Assembly: GCA_964304625.1 (NCBI GenBank)
Contig: OZ199839.1
Span: forward strand, 8,370,001-8,434,000
Source of the DNA: Kudoa neothunni
Lineage: Eukaryota > Cnidaria
Length of the DNA: 64,000 nucleotides
Direction of reading: 5' to 3'
Part shown: in pieces, positions 53,613 to 64,000 of the stretch
Position numbering within the stretch: the stretch's first letter is position 1
How the letters are laid out: the number at the start of each line of letters is the position of its first letter
The notes under the pieces: model-generated
Told to the model about the DNA's origin: nothing
Seen by the model: the letters and a program-made list of their open reading frames with translations, nothing else
The model's database searches: none
Program-made: the position numbers and the translations under genes

Positions 53613-54162
53613 AATTTATGAAGAATGATGAAACTGAATTAAATATATAGAATATACGGGTTGACTTTAATTATGTGATTGAAAAAGTGACAAATGAATT
53701 TGTTGAGTGACTTCTTAATGAGTTAATCTGTAGTCCCTGCAAGTCTTGAATGATTTCTTTTCCTGATATGGAAGGACTAAACAATTCCTGCATTTTATTG
53801 ATAATCCATTGTAATCTTCGTATGAAGTAAGTTCTAATAAATCTCGCGACATTTATTTTAATACGCTTTCACTAAAATTTTCTCACATCCAGCCCTAATC
53901 CTAATATGAGGATTCTTAGGAGCAAAAAAGGTTTTACTCTTGAGTAATTTGTTGTAGGACCTTTAGAGTTCTTAATATATTTATAGAAAATTAATGTTTG
54001 CACTAAGAAAATAATTTAATTGATTGATTTTACATTTGGGACTACTCAATATAAAACTATTCGTAAAAAAAGGTAGAAAAACGACATAAATAATATTTAA
54101 TCCGACCAAGCATCAAGTAAAGAGGAAGAGTAAGGGGTTTAAAATATTAATCATATTTAAAG
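53613..54162. other. 3' flank of the aspartic protease gene
   Basis: AT-rich, no gene recognised. Confidence 0.5.
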
Positions 54163-55558
54163 TCAAGCGTAAGGAGCCAAATGTATACTTTTGGTGCCAA
54201 CATCAAATATGGTGTAATAGCTTTTGAATAAACTGTCTCCAAGTAACCATTCGTTGTCATCAGAGGGAAAAATAGTGGGTGAACAGACAATACCAAACTT
54301 AAAATAATGTTCAGTTACCCAGCAAACCGCTATTAAATACTTCCATCATGTAGTTCTCCAAAGGAATCGAAAATTGATGAGAGCCATATGTGAATACAAG
54401 ATCTTTCCAAATGGTTTTGTTGTAACAGTCGAATAAATTAATATGTGTGAATTCGTTTATAAAGTTATAGTTAGCTGCGCCATAAAGTTTATAAACTTGG
54501 TCTTGGGGCCCGAAAATTCCACTGGTGCCTGTGTCAAGCGTTGTAGAGCATTTTCCAGAACATAGAATTAAATTACCAAATGTGACACTATGATAATACA
54601 TGCTGACAAACTGTAGCTCACTAAAAATAATACCTATCAAAATCTACGGTCCAAAATTCCGTTTTTTTGGTCGGAATTCTCAAAAGAGGAGGTAAAAATT
54701 TGGTTGAATCATAACCCCCAAAGATAATTTCTCCTGCTGTACCGTATTCGTCTATTTCGCTATATTTTTATTAGATAAACATCTTTTAGGATGAGAATAC
54801 AATACCGTTTCACTGAAAATGAAAATATGGGTTTTACAGTGTTGTTTTGTTGAATCAGACGGTTAAATAATGTGTCCGTTACTATATCCGAATAGTCTTG
54901 GAATGATAAACCCAAAATCCCATCGGATACAGCAGCAAAAATTGGTTCACTCCAGACTTTAACCAATCCAAATGTATAATTATTAATTTGAAAGCCACCC
55001 AACTAAAAAATCTAAATTTAAACTGATTATATGATAAAATATTTCAACTTGAATGCTGTCTGCTGCGGAAACTCCGATGGCCTTCCCAGACATGTAATTT
55101 AACTCAAATTTATCTGATGTATTTCGAAAAGTGGTGGAAGTATTTGAATCATATCTTCGTGATTTTAACCAACAAGCATTGTATGGATACCCACAATCCT
55201 TCGGATATACCCACAAATAAGGAGAACCCGTGTCCACTTGGACGCTGAATAATTGTGGCGGTGTACCAATCCCGATAACAATATTATATAATGCCTGATA
55301 TAATGTGAATGTATGAATCTCGTGCAGAAAATAAAATACCCTTTGGAATGTTGTCATGTTAATGGATGTTGATAATTTAATTTTTTGTATGCTGAATATG
55401 TCTTCAACGTCTCGTTCCCTAATATGATTTGCATACAAAGGAAATCTAAATTTTAAATGTACTAGCCAACTAATTCAGAGATTTATATACCTGTACATAA
55501 GTTGACATCGTTCAGTTATCAACAAATACACCGCCAATACTATCAAAAAATAATCCAT
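54163..55558 (-). CDS. Pepsin/cathepsin D-like aspartic protease (A1 family)
   Basis: Seven exons: 55558-55491, 55445-55340, 55294-55049, 55002-54806, 54759-54634, 54587-54341, 54297-54163 (1125 nt, 374 aa, in frame). A signal peptide (MDYFLIVLAVYLLI) is followed by a short propeptide (RFPLYANHIRERD). The mature enzyme has IGIGTPPQ, first catalytic Asp79 in VDTGS, flap Tyr125 in NYMSGK, DGILGLSFQDYS, EIIFGGYDS, second Asp266 in LDTGTSG, and EWLLGDSLFKSYYTIFD near the end, closing with LAPYA as in pepsins (LAPVA). All six introns are 43-46 nt. The intron 55295-55339 is a multiple of three without a stop and could be mistaken for coding; removing it restores the alignment before IGIGTPPQ. It likely acts in a lysosome or digestive compartment. 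Confidence 0.93.
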
Positions 55559-56089
55559 TATTGGTTCTACTCTCGTTTAAAAACAACTAGCACCAATAAT
55601 ATTTTAATGTCTCTAATAGGATTAAAAATAATATTTTCGGTAAAAATGATGAAATTAATATATTATAAAGTATTGATTTTACCTTTAAAGTTTATTTCTT
55701 TTGAACAATTAATTACGATGAGAACATTCCCATATTTCAAAAATATTTATTAAACCAGATTAAAATAATATACGGATCGTACACACTCGAATACAGCTCC
55801 CACCCATAAAATAAACTTTTATTAATTTTTAAATAATTGTCTGATCATATTTTAACTTACGTTTATGCCTCCTACAAGATTTTTACATTTTTATTACTTA
55901 AAAAATATTAATTAATTATAAATAATAATTTTTGTTCAGATTTATCGCCATTAACCGCAGAGGGATAAATTTGTTTGTTGGAGTGCATTTTTTAAACAAA
56001 TTATAATTAGCAATGCTTTAATTTAATCTTGCATATATTTAAAATAAAAAAAATTTAGATATTTTTTCTTACCAATTAATGTCTTAGTG
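55559..56089. other. Upstream flank of the protease gene
   Basis: AT-rich; a short ORF at 55502-55753 overlaps the first exon on the other strand and shows no motif. Confidence 0.45.
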
Positions 56090-57471
56090 CCTCTAACATT
56101 CGGACTATTCCATTTCAAGGAATAATAGAAACAAGAATTTTAAGTTTCCTATGTGCCAATGGTAGAAATTTCCTATTTCGTCGGTTGATCGAAAATCTAC
56201 ATAACCTTCTAAGTCACATGAAAATTTACAACTTCCAAGTACAATTGGGTTCCAGAAGACCTCACATTTTTATTTGAGAAAATATTTGAAAAAATGATAA
56301 TATGTATTTTTAGAAGTTTTTAAAATATTTGATCGATTATATATTCAGTAATTTCATAAATGACATCATGTAATATTGTGTGCGCATGTGCAAACGATAC
56401 AGAAATATTTTAACCACAGCGTATTTATTACTTTTGAGATCGCATATTTTCTATAAACATAAACCAAAATTCAGCTCATTTAATAGAATTAATTCTTTAT
56501 TTCGTTTTCGCTTAAATGGTCAAAAACATCGTAATCGTGACATAGACCATTGCATAAAACAGGTAACATAGATACGCTTGAAATGTTCATTGGGGCAGAA
56601 ATAACGCGTAAAAATCCACCTAAATATGCCTTAGTTCACCAACATGGCAGCAATTTCCGGATTATTTTGTTATCTCAATATTTTCCATACCATCAAATGT
56701 GAAACTCGCATTATTTGGAGAAATTTATGTAGTGAGAATAAACCACGATGTATCTTTCCTTCTTCTAACTCAAATATCAATTTAACCGATTCTCGATTAT
56801 CCCTGTGATATTCCATCAGAAATAAACAGTCAATGAACCCACCCAATTCGATCCATCTATCACCAAAAATTTTTCCACCCACGTACTGGTATATTTGAAA
56901 ATAATGGCGTATATAACAAAACTAAAAATTATTCTGAAAGTATCAATTGTATTTTGTAATAAAAACGGAGAGACACCAGGACGACTAATGGTAATTTTGC
57001 AACACATGTTCTGGATGCCAACGGCGGGTTGGTTGATCGGCCATAACGTTCCGTTCATGTGTATTAATGAGTCAAGTTGTGTATCTGTATCAATATAAAA
57101 TTTTTCTAGCGATAATAATCATGAAACGGATAAAATGAATCTGAAAACTCGGTATCGGAGTAATTACTATTAAGATCATTTGAACACAACATTGAAATTA
57201 ATTATGGTACGTGTGCGATGCAGATTAAGATATGATATTAATGCAATAAAAATATATTTAATCGATATTATTTTTTCAAGGTTTTTCCAAAAATTTAAAT
57301 AAATATTTTGGATAATTGGATGAAAAAGTTTTTTAATTAGTGTAATTTTACTACAGAACATTTTAGAAGAATAGACTGACTGCCAAGAATTTCTCACAGG
57401 TTAATAATGTGGTAGAAAATTGAATACAAATGTTGTTTGGGGTCCAAAAGATCCCAATTATATTTAGAGGG
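56090..57471 (-). mobile_element. piggyBac relic
   Basis: The right end is CCCTCTAAATATAATTGGG (reverse complement) next to TTAA (57472-57475), with the palindrome GGGGTCCAAAAGATCCC (57439-57455). Minus-strand pieces at 56670-57060 match the N-terminal part of piggyBac transposases: a W-IELGGFIDCLFLMEYHRDN stretch comparable to EIkaFIGLLi--GyyR-NR, then FSLHKFLQIMRVSHL. The downstream body is scrambled. The left end is not certain; a CCTCTAACATT near 56092 is a candidate. Confidence 0.6.
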
Positions 57472-57771
57472 TTAAGTTGATGATTTTATCATTTAGATTT
57501 AGTTAGTGATTTTAGAAAATTTGGCATTCTGTTAAAGAGCTAAATCTTGACGTTTATTTAAAAATATATTTCTGCCAATAATTGCTTTAATATTTGTGTC
57601 TTTGATAAGATTTATTGCTTTGGACGAATTTCATCTGGGGTCGATATGCATCCATTTTGACTCTTCATTTAGTTAGAATTGTATCTCTTATTTTTTAATT
57701 AATTCTATGTTTAATATTTTTTGATATTTTATAGTTTAGTGACATTTTTTGAATTAATTAGTTATTTACTA

Positions 57772-59786
57772 CAGTAAGCAATAGATTTTTCGTACTTTTT
57801 AACTTTTTTGTTTCTCGTTTACTCTGAGAGTTTCTGTAAAAGTTATAGTTCAATATTAGAATATCATATTAAAATTTAAATAAAAAAAGTTTACAAATAA
57901 AGAAAAAATGATGAAAATACAAAAAATCCATCATTGCGGATTTTACGTATTTTTATTTAAATTTTTCGAGCTGATTTGTTGGTTTTTCGTAGTTTTTAGA
58001 TGGCAGAAAAAAATAAAAAAAGCATAACAATTAATGAATAATTTGAAATACAGTACCAACAAAGAACTTGATTCTGAAAAGTTTGAGTGAATTAATTTGA
58101 TGCACTCAAAAAATAGAGCCAACTTCCATTGATATGATTAATAAAATTAGAGAATCGCACTCAATTTGTTCGTATGTGGATTCATTAATAACAGATGGTT
58201 TAAGTTTGAAGGGTTTTAATCAATATTCAACCTAAAATGGCAAAATTATCAGGATGTTTTGTGTATCGTTGACAACGAAACACTTAAAAATGGATTCCGA
58301 TGTTATTAGATATAATAAAGGGCTGGTCACCCGACTGTGTTTTTAAAATCAATGAAACTACGCTATACTATCAGCAACACGAGCTAAAAAATTTTTTGTA
58401 TGTGTTTGCATAGTTTTGGGAAAGAGCTATGTCACAACTAGGGAGAATGTCTATAACCGAATAAAAAAGAGAAAAAAAGAATAACAATCCTCTTTTATAT
58501 TTTCAAATCTGGTAAGAAACTCGATCGTTTGATTATTTGGCATTCTGTTAAATCGCAGTGCTCCAAAAATGTTAAAAATCTTCTACCAAAGTATGAATAC
58601 CACGAAAAAGCATGAATGACTGATTATATGTTTATAAAATATATAACTAGTTTAAATAAGTTTTTTGAATACATTCCGATAAACTTGTTTTATATTCGAC
58701 AATGCAGTTTCTAATTTTCACAACGATTTAAGCCATATAAAAATGGGTTTCTTCCTCAAAATACGATAAGCCTTTTGCGGCCTTTAGATCAGAGCATTAT
58801 CCACTCGTTAAAAGCGGCATATAAAAGAGAAATTATAAAAAAGTTCTTTACATTCACAGAAGCTACCTTTCTCCAAACATCTCCAGATTAGCTGGAATCT
58901 ATATTTTTAAAATAAAGAGGTGTGAGAGTCTGTTAGCAATAAGACCATATTAAATTGTTTTAAAGATAGATTTTCTTCTGCTAACGATAAAAATATAAAT
59001 AATGAAATTACACTCCGTGAACTAACAGAAATTGACTAGATGATTCTAAAGGAGCATGATAATTTTCTATGGATAATGAAGATTCAGGTAACTTACAGCA
59101 TAACATAGAAAAGATAAAAGAACCACAATGATGATGATATATCCTAAGATTTACTAATCGAAGATATTTCTCCGAAGGAAGTTATAGAACCAATTCAAAA
59201 ACATTAAAATTTCGTAAAGCGTAATGCAATTGATGAGTACAACTTGGTCATAAAACTGGAAAGTACGCTGTCAAACGTATTATTTAAAAAAATTTAGCCA
59301 AACTAAAATAATTGATTGTTACCATAACAGCAATTCTTAAAGTCGTTTCTCCGTTATTTTTTGATTTCTATCAGCAATTTTTCATTACTGATTCTCAAAA
59401 TTGATAAAAATTGATGAGATAAGATAAAAAACCACTAGTATCGTTTCTTGTCGTTGCAATAGTTTAATTCGAAATCACTTAGCTCAAAATTTACAAAAGA
59501 ATAAACTTTTATTTAATCACAATGATAAAATTATAAAGAAAATTTATACATAAAAGAAATAAGACTTTGAAATAAACGTTGAATGTCAATTAAACTATAA
59601 AAAAATTAAATTTACTCATATCAATGATAACATTAAACGAGTTTATTTTTTATTTTTAATTATTCATATTATGCTAAACAGGAATGAGAATAACTTTAGT
59701 GAAAACCCGTTTAAATCACTCCCCGACCATCATGACTCTTTAGACGTGCATGCTCCGAAAAAGTACAAAAAATCGATTGTCTACTG
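57772..59786 (+). mobile_element. pogo/Tigger-type DNA transposon, decayed, second family
   Basis: TA at both ends (57770-57771, 59787-59788). TIRs are CAGTAAGCAATAGATTTTTC and, as right reverse complement, CAGTAGACAATCGATTTTTT, followed by GTACTTTTT on both. Plus-strand pieces include FKINETTLYYQQ near 58340 (catalytic Asp context changed), and near 58760-58840 NTISLLRPLDQSIIHSLKA followed by AYKRE, the conserved Tigger block LQPLDQGII-slKA-YkRe. Many stops. About 2.0 kb, a normal Tigger length. Confidence 0.82.
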
Positions 59787-59788
59787 TA

Positions 59789-60108
59789 TTTAGGGTACCT
59801 AAAGTGAATAAATGTATATTCACTAGCTATTATTTTAATTTAATATTATAATAACGCATCTTTTTATTAAAATCCACTTTTGAGACAGTTCAAAAATTTT
59901 TTAAATATTAATTTAAAATTTAAATTGCTTCATTTTAAAGCAAAGAATAAACATTTTCCATAAATTTTACAAAAAATTACTTTATTAGGTATCCTGATTT
60001 TTTTGTTTGAAATCGCGTCTATGATTCACACAGTTTTTGGAGTTTATTATTTGTAAAAAATGAAAAAAATATTCGAAGATATATTGTAGTTACTATTATT
60101 GAATAATT

Positions 60109-60142
<34 letters not shown>

Positions 60143-61906
60143 CTAGCGCAAAAACTCCGCTTTGCGTGTGTTTCCTTGCTCAACCACGCAGATTAGAGCC
60201 TTGAGTAGGCCAAGTTCATTTTAAATTCAAAGTCAAATATAATAATTTTACCGTTCTTTTGAGGACATTATTGATCGAAATAAACGGCAATAACCCCATC
60301 ATCCTCACTTTCTTCTTTATTTGACTTTATTTTATTTAGGAAACATAAGTTTTTACAACTCATATGGCGTATTAATCACTTTAACTAATTTAAAAGTTTG
60401 TTAACAATGTTGCATTTAATCACAACTTACTAACATCATTTTATGTTTATTTAAAAAATATTTAACACTTTTTATCTTTAATTTAACATGCAAAGTAAAT
60501 AATTTATTCACGCGTACTAATCTCCCTTTTAAACGAGAAATGTTCGTTTACACCTAGTTCCCGCCTACACACGAACGAATGTTGTAGAACTTGTTAACTT
60601 AGTTTAATGTGGAAAAAGAGTAAACTTTCAATTTTTCAGTTTTATTTACATACAGAAAAGTAGAGTTATCCACTCGTATCTTTGAACGTTATAGCGAATC
60701 ACGTGCGGCGCTAATCTGTTTACAAAAAGTTGACACTACAAATTCACCACTTTGTAAGAAAGTAGACAACCCCATTGTATTTTTGTAGTTAATAATAAAT
60801 TTTTAAAGTGCACCACGAAAGTCAAATAGTCTAAAAGTCCTCTGTATAAGGAGAAGATTTGTGCGTAAACACACACACACATACGAACACTACCACTTTA
60901 TACAGTAGGAAAGGATACATTAAATATTTGACAAAGGACAGTTTATATCTATGTCCGTTTGGGCGTATATGCAAATTCTCCTCTTTACAGGGACTTATTA
61001 ATTTATTTGACTTGATAAACACACATTCAATTTCATTGAATAGTTTTACGTAAACATAAAGGTCTTGTGGTTTATTAAGGATAAATTGGTAGTGTATACT
61101 GTAATTAGATAGGTTGTAGCCTTATAATACTATGACCCTATCCTTATATTTGGTGAAGGCAACCTGATATATTAAGCTTTCAGCAATTAAATTCAACATA
61201 AAGGTTGTAATTTTACTTGGTCGCGAATTATTCAAATAAGTTAAGTTGATATTAAGGAATTTTCAGCTGTTTTTATATAATAATACATAAAAAATTTTAA
61301 GGGGGATAAAAGGCAATTAATTTGAGGTATAAAATTACCATAAGTTTTTATTTTGCTATTTTTATGAATTTAATTTTTATTTTGCTAAATATCAATTAAA
61401 AGTATGGTATTTTAATAATGTAGTCGATTAATTACTTCGTTGGGCTAATTCGAAAGAGTTACACATATCTTGTTAATATTTTCAAAAGATATTTCAGCGC
61501 AAAATATTCCTAATCATAGACAAAGTTGGCAAGTTTAACCTAGTTTAAATATACTTTAATTTTTATCTATATAAAATAGTCGTCATAATTACATATAATA
61601 ATTTTATGTATAACTTGGAAAAATATTGTTAAAAATTAATTATAATTTAATTAGTGTGAACCAAATAAATATGAAAATATTTATTTGTAAACCAAACAAA
61701 AAATAACATGCATGGAATTGCGGTATGTTCATTCTAAAATAAATTAATGTTTATCAATATAATAAACAATTAAAATAAACTAATATTAAAAATGAAATAA
61801 AATAATATCTACTTAGCTTATTTAATGGAGGCAATAAAAATAAAAAGAACTTTAATATCATATAAAAATGACCAATTATAATATTATCACGTATATTATT
61901 AAACAT
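59789..61906. other. Gene-free AT-rich stretch with (TA)n
   Basis: A (TA)n microsatellite at 60113-60141 is followed at once by ACTAGCGCAAAAACTCCGC, which looks like the start of an unclassified repeat. No gene recognised. Confidence 0.5.
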
Positions 61907-63477
61907 TTAACTAGATCCGATAACATACTTTTTGCTATGGGATCGCCTATAGATATGCATAGCAGCAACGATCAAACCAGCGAAGATCACTACTATAAAG
62001 GGTAATAATATCAGCCAAAAATTCGTCGAGCTTTCCTTTGAGGATTGCGCCACTGCCAAGGGTGATTTTGGTGTTGAGGATTGTCGTGCAGTCGTAGATA
62101 ATTCTATTTTCACAGGAATTTGTTTTACGGAGAATGGCGTCGTTGCTAGTGCTTCTTCATCAGTTTCCTTCGTTTTAATTGAGATAAATGTTTCGGCCAC
62201 AACTCGGCCATTCTTGTCAATTTTGCAATGTTTATCAACTTCTAAAATATAGGAAGCGATTGCAAAAAGATTTTCAACTTTTATTTTGGAAATTTTGGAG
62301 TTATTTTGAAAAATTTTCCCATAACCTATCATGACCGCATTGGTCGTAGCGATATTTGGAGGATATCCGTTGTATCCAACAACGATATTTCTTAAATTTG
62401 ACTCCTAATAATTATTAACAATGCGATAAAACATATTATTGTTTACATTTCTTACAACTGCCCAACCTTCTTTCATAATTATTGTGATGTCAGGTATTTG
62501 TTTAGACTCTGGAGATATAATGTCTTTAGGCATTGTTTGGGGCGTCATCACCACATCAACACCTTTTTGTTGAGAAATCAATTTCACAACCATATCAGAA
62601 TCCGACTCTTTCTGTAGATTTATGTGACCTTGCGAACCTTCGGTATTCATTGTATAAATGACTGTATTCGGTAATATTTTCTTGAGAATAAGAGTTCTGG
62701 ATAAGTCCAAGTCGATGATTCCGTAGCCACTTGATATCATTAAATTCCACTAATTTACGTCCCAGAAAATATAGAAAAATAAAAAAATACATCAGATAGA
62801 GAGTTTTTATGGGCGATCTTATTGAAAAAGTCATCCAACACTTTGTCGATTGTTCCAAGGTCTTCGAAAATATAGGAAGATGTATAGTTCCCGGCGTATA
62901 AATGACTTTGAATTTCGTCACAATACACCATTATGAGTTCATAGTCACCACTGACCATCCTTTTATAGGCTCCCTCAATTCTACATTTACACCCACATGC
63001 AGAATTATGAACAGGAGTGTGATATTTTGGAGTAATGCGATTGTTTTTGCCATAGGGTACTGAACATCCGGGCCAGTAAAAACATGCCGTCCTACGCTTG
63101 TTATACATTTCATTTAAAGTCCATATAGGATAGGTATCACCACTGCGATTCAAAAATGCTGGATTGTTAAATTGATATTTATCTATACCAAGTCTTTTAT
63201 CAAATACATAATCTCCAACCATTTTATAATTTTCAGAATTAAAACCAGTTGCCGCTGAAAAATGATTCGGTATCGGTTTTGTAACGTAACTGGGTTCGAG
63301 CTCAAACGATACTGGAGCCTGTTGTGATAGCTTATGTAGGAACGGTGTATTTTTTTCATTTATCATCCATCTTCCAACACCATCCAACGAAATCCAAACG
63401 AGAGATGACTGGTTAGTTGTAACTAATAGTAATATGCATGTGACTAAAAAATATGGCAATGAAATGATAGCATCCAT
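61907..63477 (-). CDS. ENPP5-like type I membrane protein, probable pseudoenzyme
   Basis: Three exons: 63477-62791, 62749-62456, 62404-61907 (1479 nt, 492 aa, in frame); introns 41 and 51 nt. Signal peptide (about residues 5-22), a nucleotide pyrophosphatase/phosphodiesterase fold, then a C-terminal membrane helix (LLPFIVVIFAGLIVAAM) and short basic tail, as in ENPP4/5. Asp32 (SLDG) and the nucleophile Thr66 (TKPIPNH) are kept. The other metal sites are altered: EPDSSGH-type loop reads DEIQSH, SDHGM reads SSGYG, and NHGYDN reads YNGYPP. Hydrolysis by the usual two-zinc mechanism therefore looks impossible (inference). The second intron was placed by its GTAAGA donor and the equal EGW-to-GY spacing. 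Confidence 0.88.
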
Positions 63478-63549
63478 ATCTGCATTATGATGAAAACGTA
63501 CTTATCTAATAATTCGAAGATCAGTAGTTAAGTTTTTGTTAATCGTATT

Positions 63550-64000
63550 TTAATACTCTAAAATTTGAACGTATCTACTAAATTATTTTGTTCGCCTTCT
63601 ACTCAATCTACTTTCAGTATTTTAGTTTTCGTCAGCTAATAAAACAAACACTTCACGTTAAACTGTTAAACTACACTGGACAACGAATAATGAACAAAGA
63701 ACAATGAAAGACGTGGGTGTGTTTATGTTTAATATAGGTTATGATTTAGATACATAACATCTTCCCCTCTGCTGAGAAATGTGTTCTTGGTATTTCTTTG
63801 GAATGTTTAAAACTATATTAGGTCGAATATTCATGTTCTCAGGTGAAGCGGAAGCCGATGAATTCGGAGTAACAAACGTAACGTATCCTCTGCAATTTCA
63901 GAATCTTCTTTACAATTATTTAAAAATACGAGGACATCGTCAATGTGAACAAATTTTTGCTTTCCATCTATTTCAACGTAATATGTTGCTTTTCCAAGTT
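63550..64000 (-). mobile_element. Ty3/gypsy-like LTR retrotransposon piece (old virus-like element)
   Basis: At the right edge, minus-strand coding (about 63830-64000) matches the C-terminal end of a gypsy-type pol polyprotein (ATYYVEIDGKQKFVHIDDV). It is followed by a polypurine tract and a probable 3' LTR starting with TG at 63759 and running toward the ENPP-like gene; its inner limit is not clear. The element continues beyond the window. Only a part is visible and it appears to be an old copy. Confidence 0.6.

Noticed and set aside
62405-62455. Apparent in-frame TAG and continued reading in the ENPP-like gene
   Set aside because: The segment is a 51-nt GTAAGA...TTAG intron; removing it gives equal spacing to ENPP5 between EGW and the GY motif, so no premature stop is needed.

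Overview
The window looks like nuclear DNA from an AT-rich animal. The evidence is split protein-coding genes with GT-AG introns, clear metazoan-type families (Rac, KDM8/JMJD5, NPC2-like, ENPP5-like, V-ATPase subunit e, proteasome beta5, eIF2beta) and many eukaryotic DNA transposons. Most introns I could place are near the minimum size (about 40-90 nt, many 41-54), while the spacing between genes is long and repeat-filled. Several host proteins are short or divergent, so a fast-evolving or reduced invertebrate lineage is plausible. I cannot name the species from this sequence alone.

Layout, left to right. 0-5 kb: tetranucleotide satellite, an unassigned two-exon gene and a piggyBac-type MITE. 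5.4-6.5 kb: eIF2beta (+). 8.6-9.0 kb: an unassigned exon. 10.6-11.2 kb: NPC2-like ML-domain gene (-). 13.1-15.0 kb: decayed piggyBac. 15.8-16.8 kb: proteasome beta5 (+). 17.3-20.0 kb: piggyBac with perfect ends. 20.4-23.6 kb: pogo/Tigger and MULE relics. 24.4-26.1 kb: secreted or membrane coiled-coil gene (-). 27.5-31.9 kb: large piggyBac relic and a Tigger-type MITE. 33.3-34.4 kb: Rac GTPase (+). 35-37 kb: two minisatellites. 40.6-41.3 kb: small orphan membrane protein (-). 41.5-43.5 kb: KDM8 (-) and V-ATPase subunit e (+), head to head across 73 bp. 45-46 kb: deleted piggyBac. 46.8-50.2 kb: Tc1/mariner element with a piggyBac inside it. 51.3-53.6 kb: another piggyBac. 54.2-55.6 kb: pepsin/cathepsin D-like protease (-). 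56-59.8 kb: piggyBac relic and a second Tigger. 61.9-63.5 kb: ENPP5-like membrane protein that has lost most metal ligands (-). Right edge: old Ty3/gypsy LTR-element piece.

The ten clearer host genes do not form a pathway. They are mostly housekeeping functions (translation initiation, proteasome, V-ATPase, Rac signalling, lysosomal or secreted proteins). The only tight gene-gene arrangement is the KDM8/V-ATPase e divergent pair. The strongest theme of the non-coding part is repeated colonisation by piggyBac elements: at least seven copies or relics of several families plus a MITE, several of them with a short palindrome just inside the TIR. Exon coordinates below come from hand translation; where exons sum to a multiple of three and align to the named family throughout, I say so.
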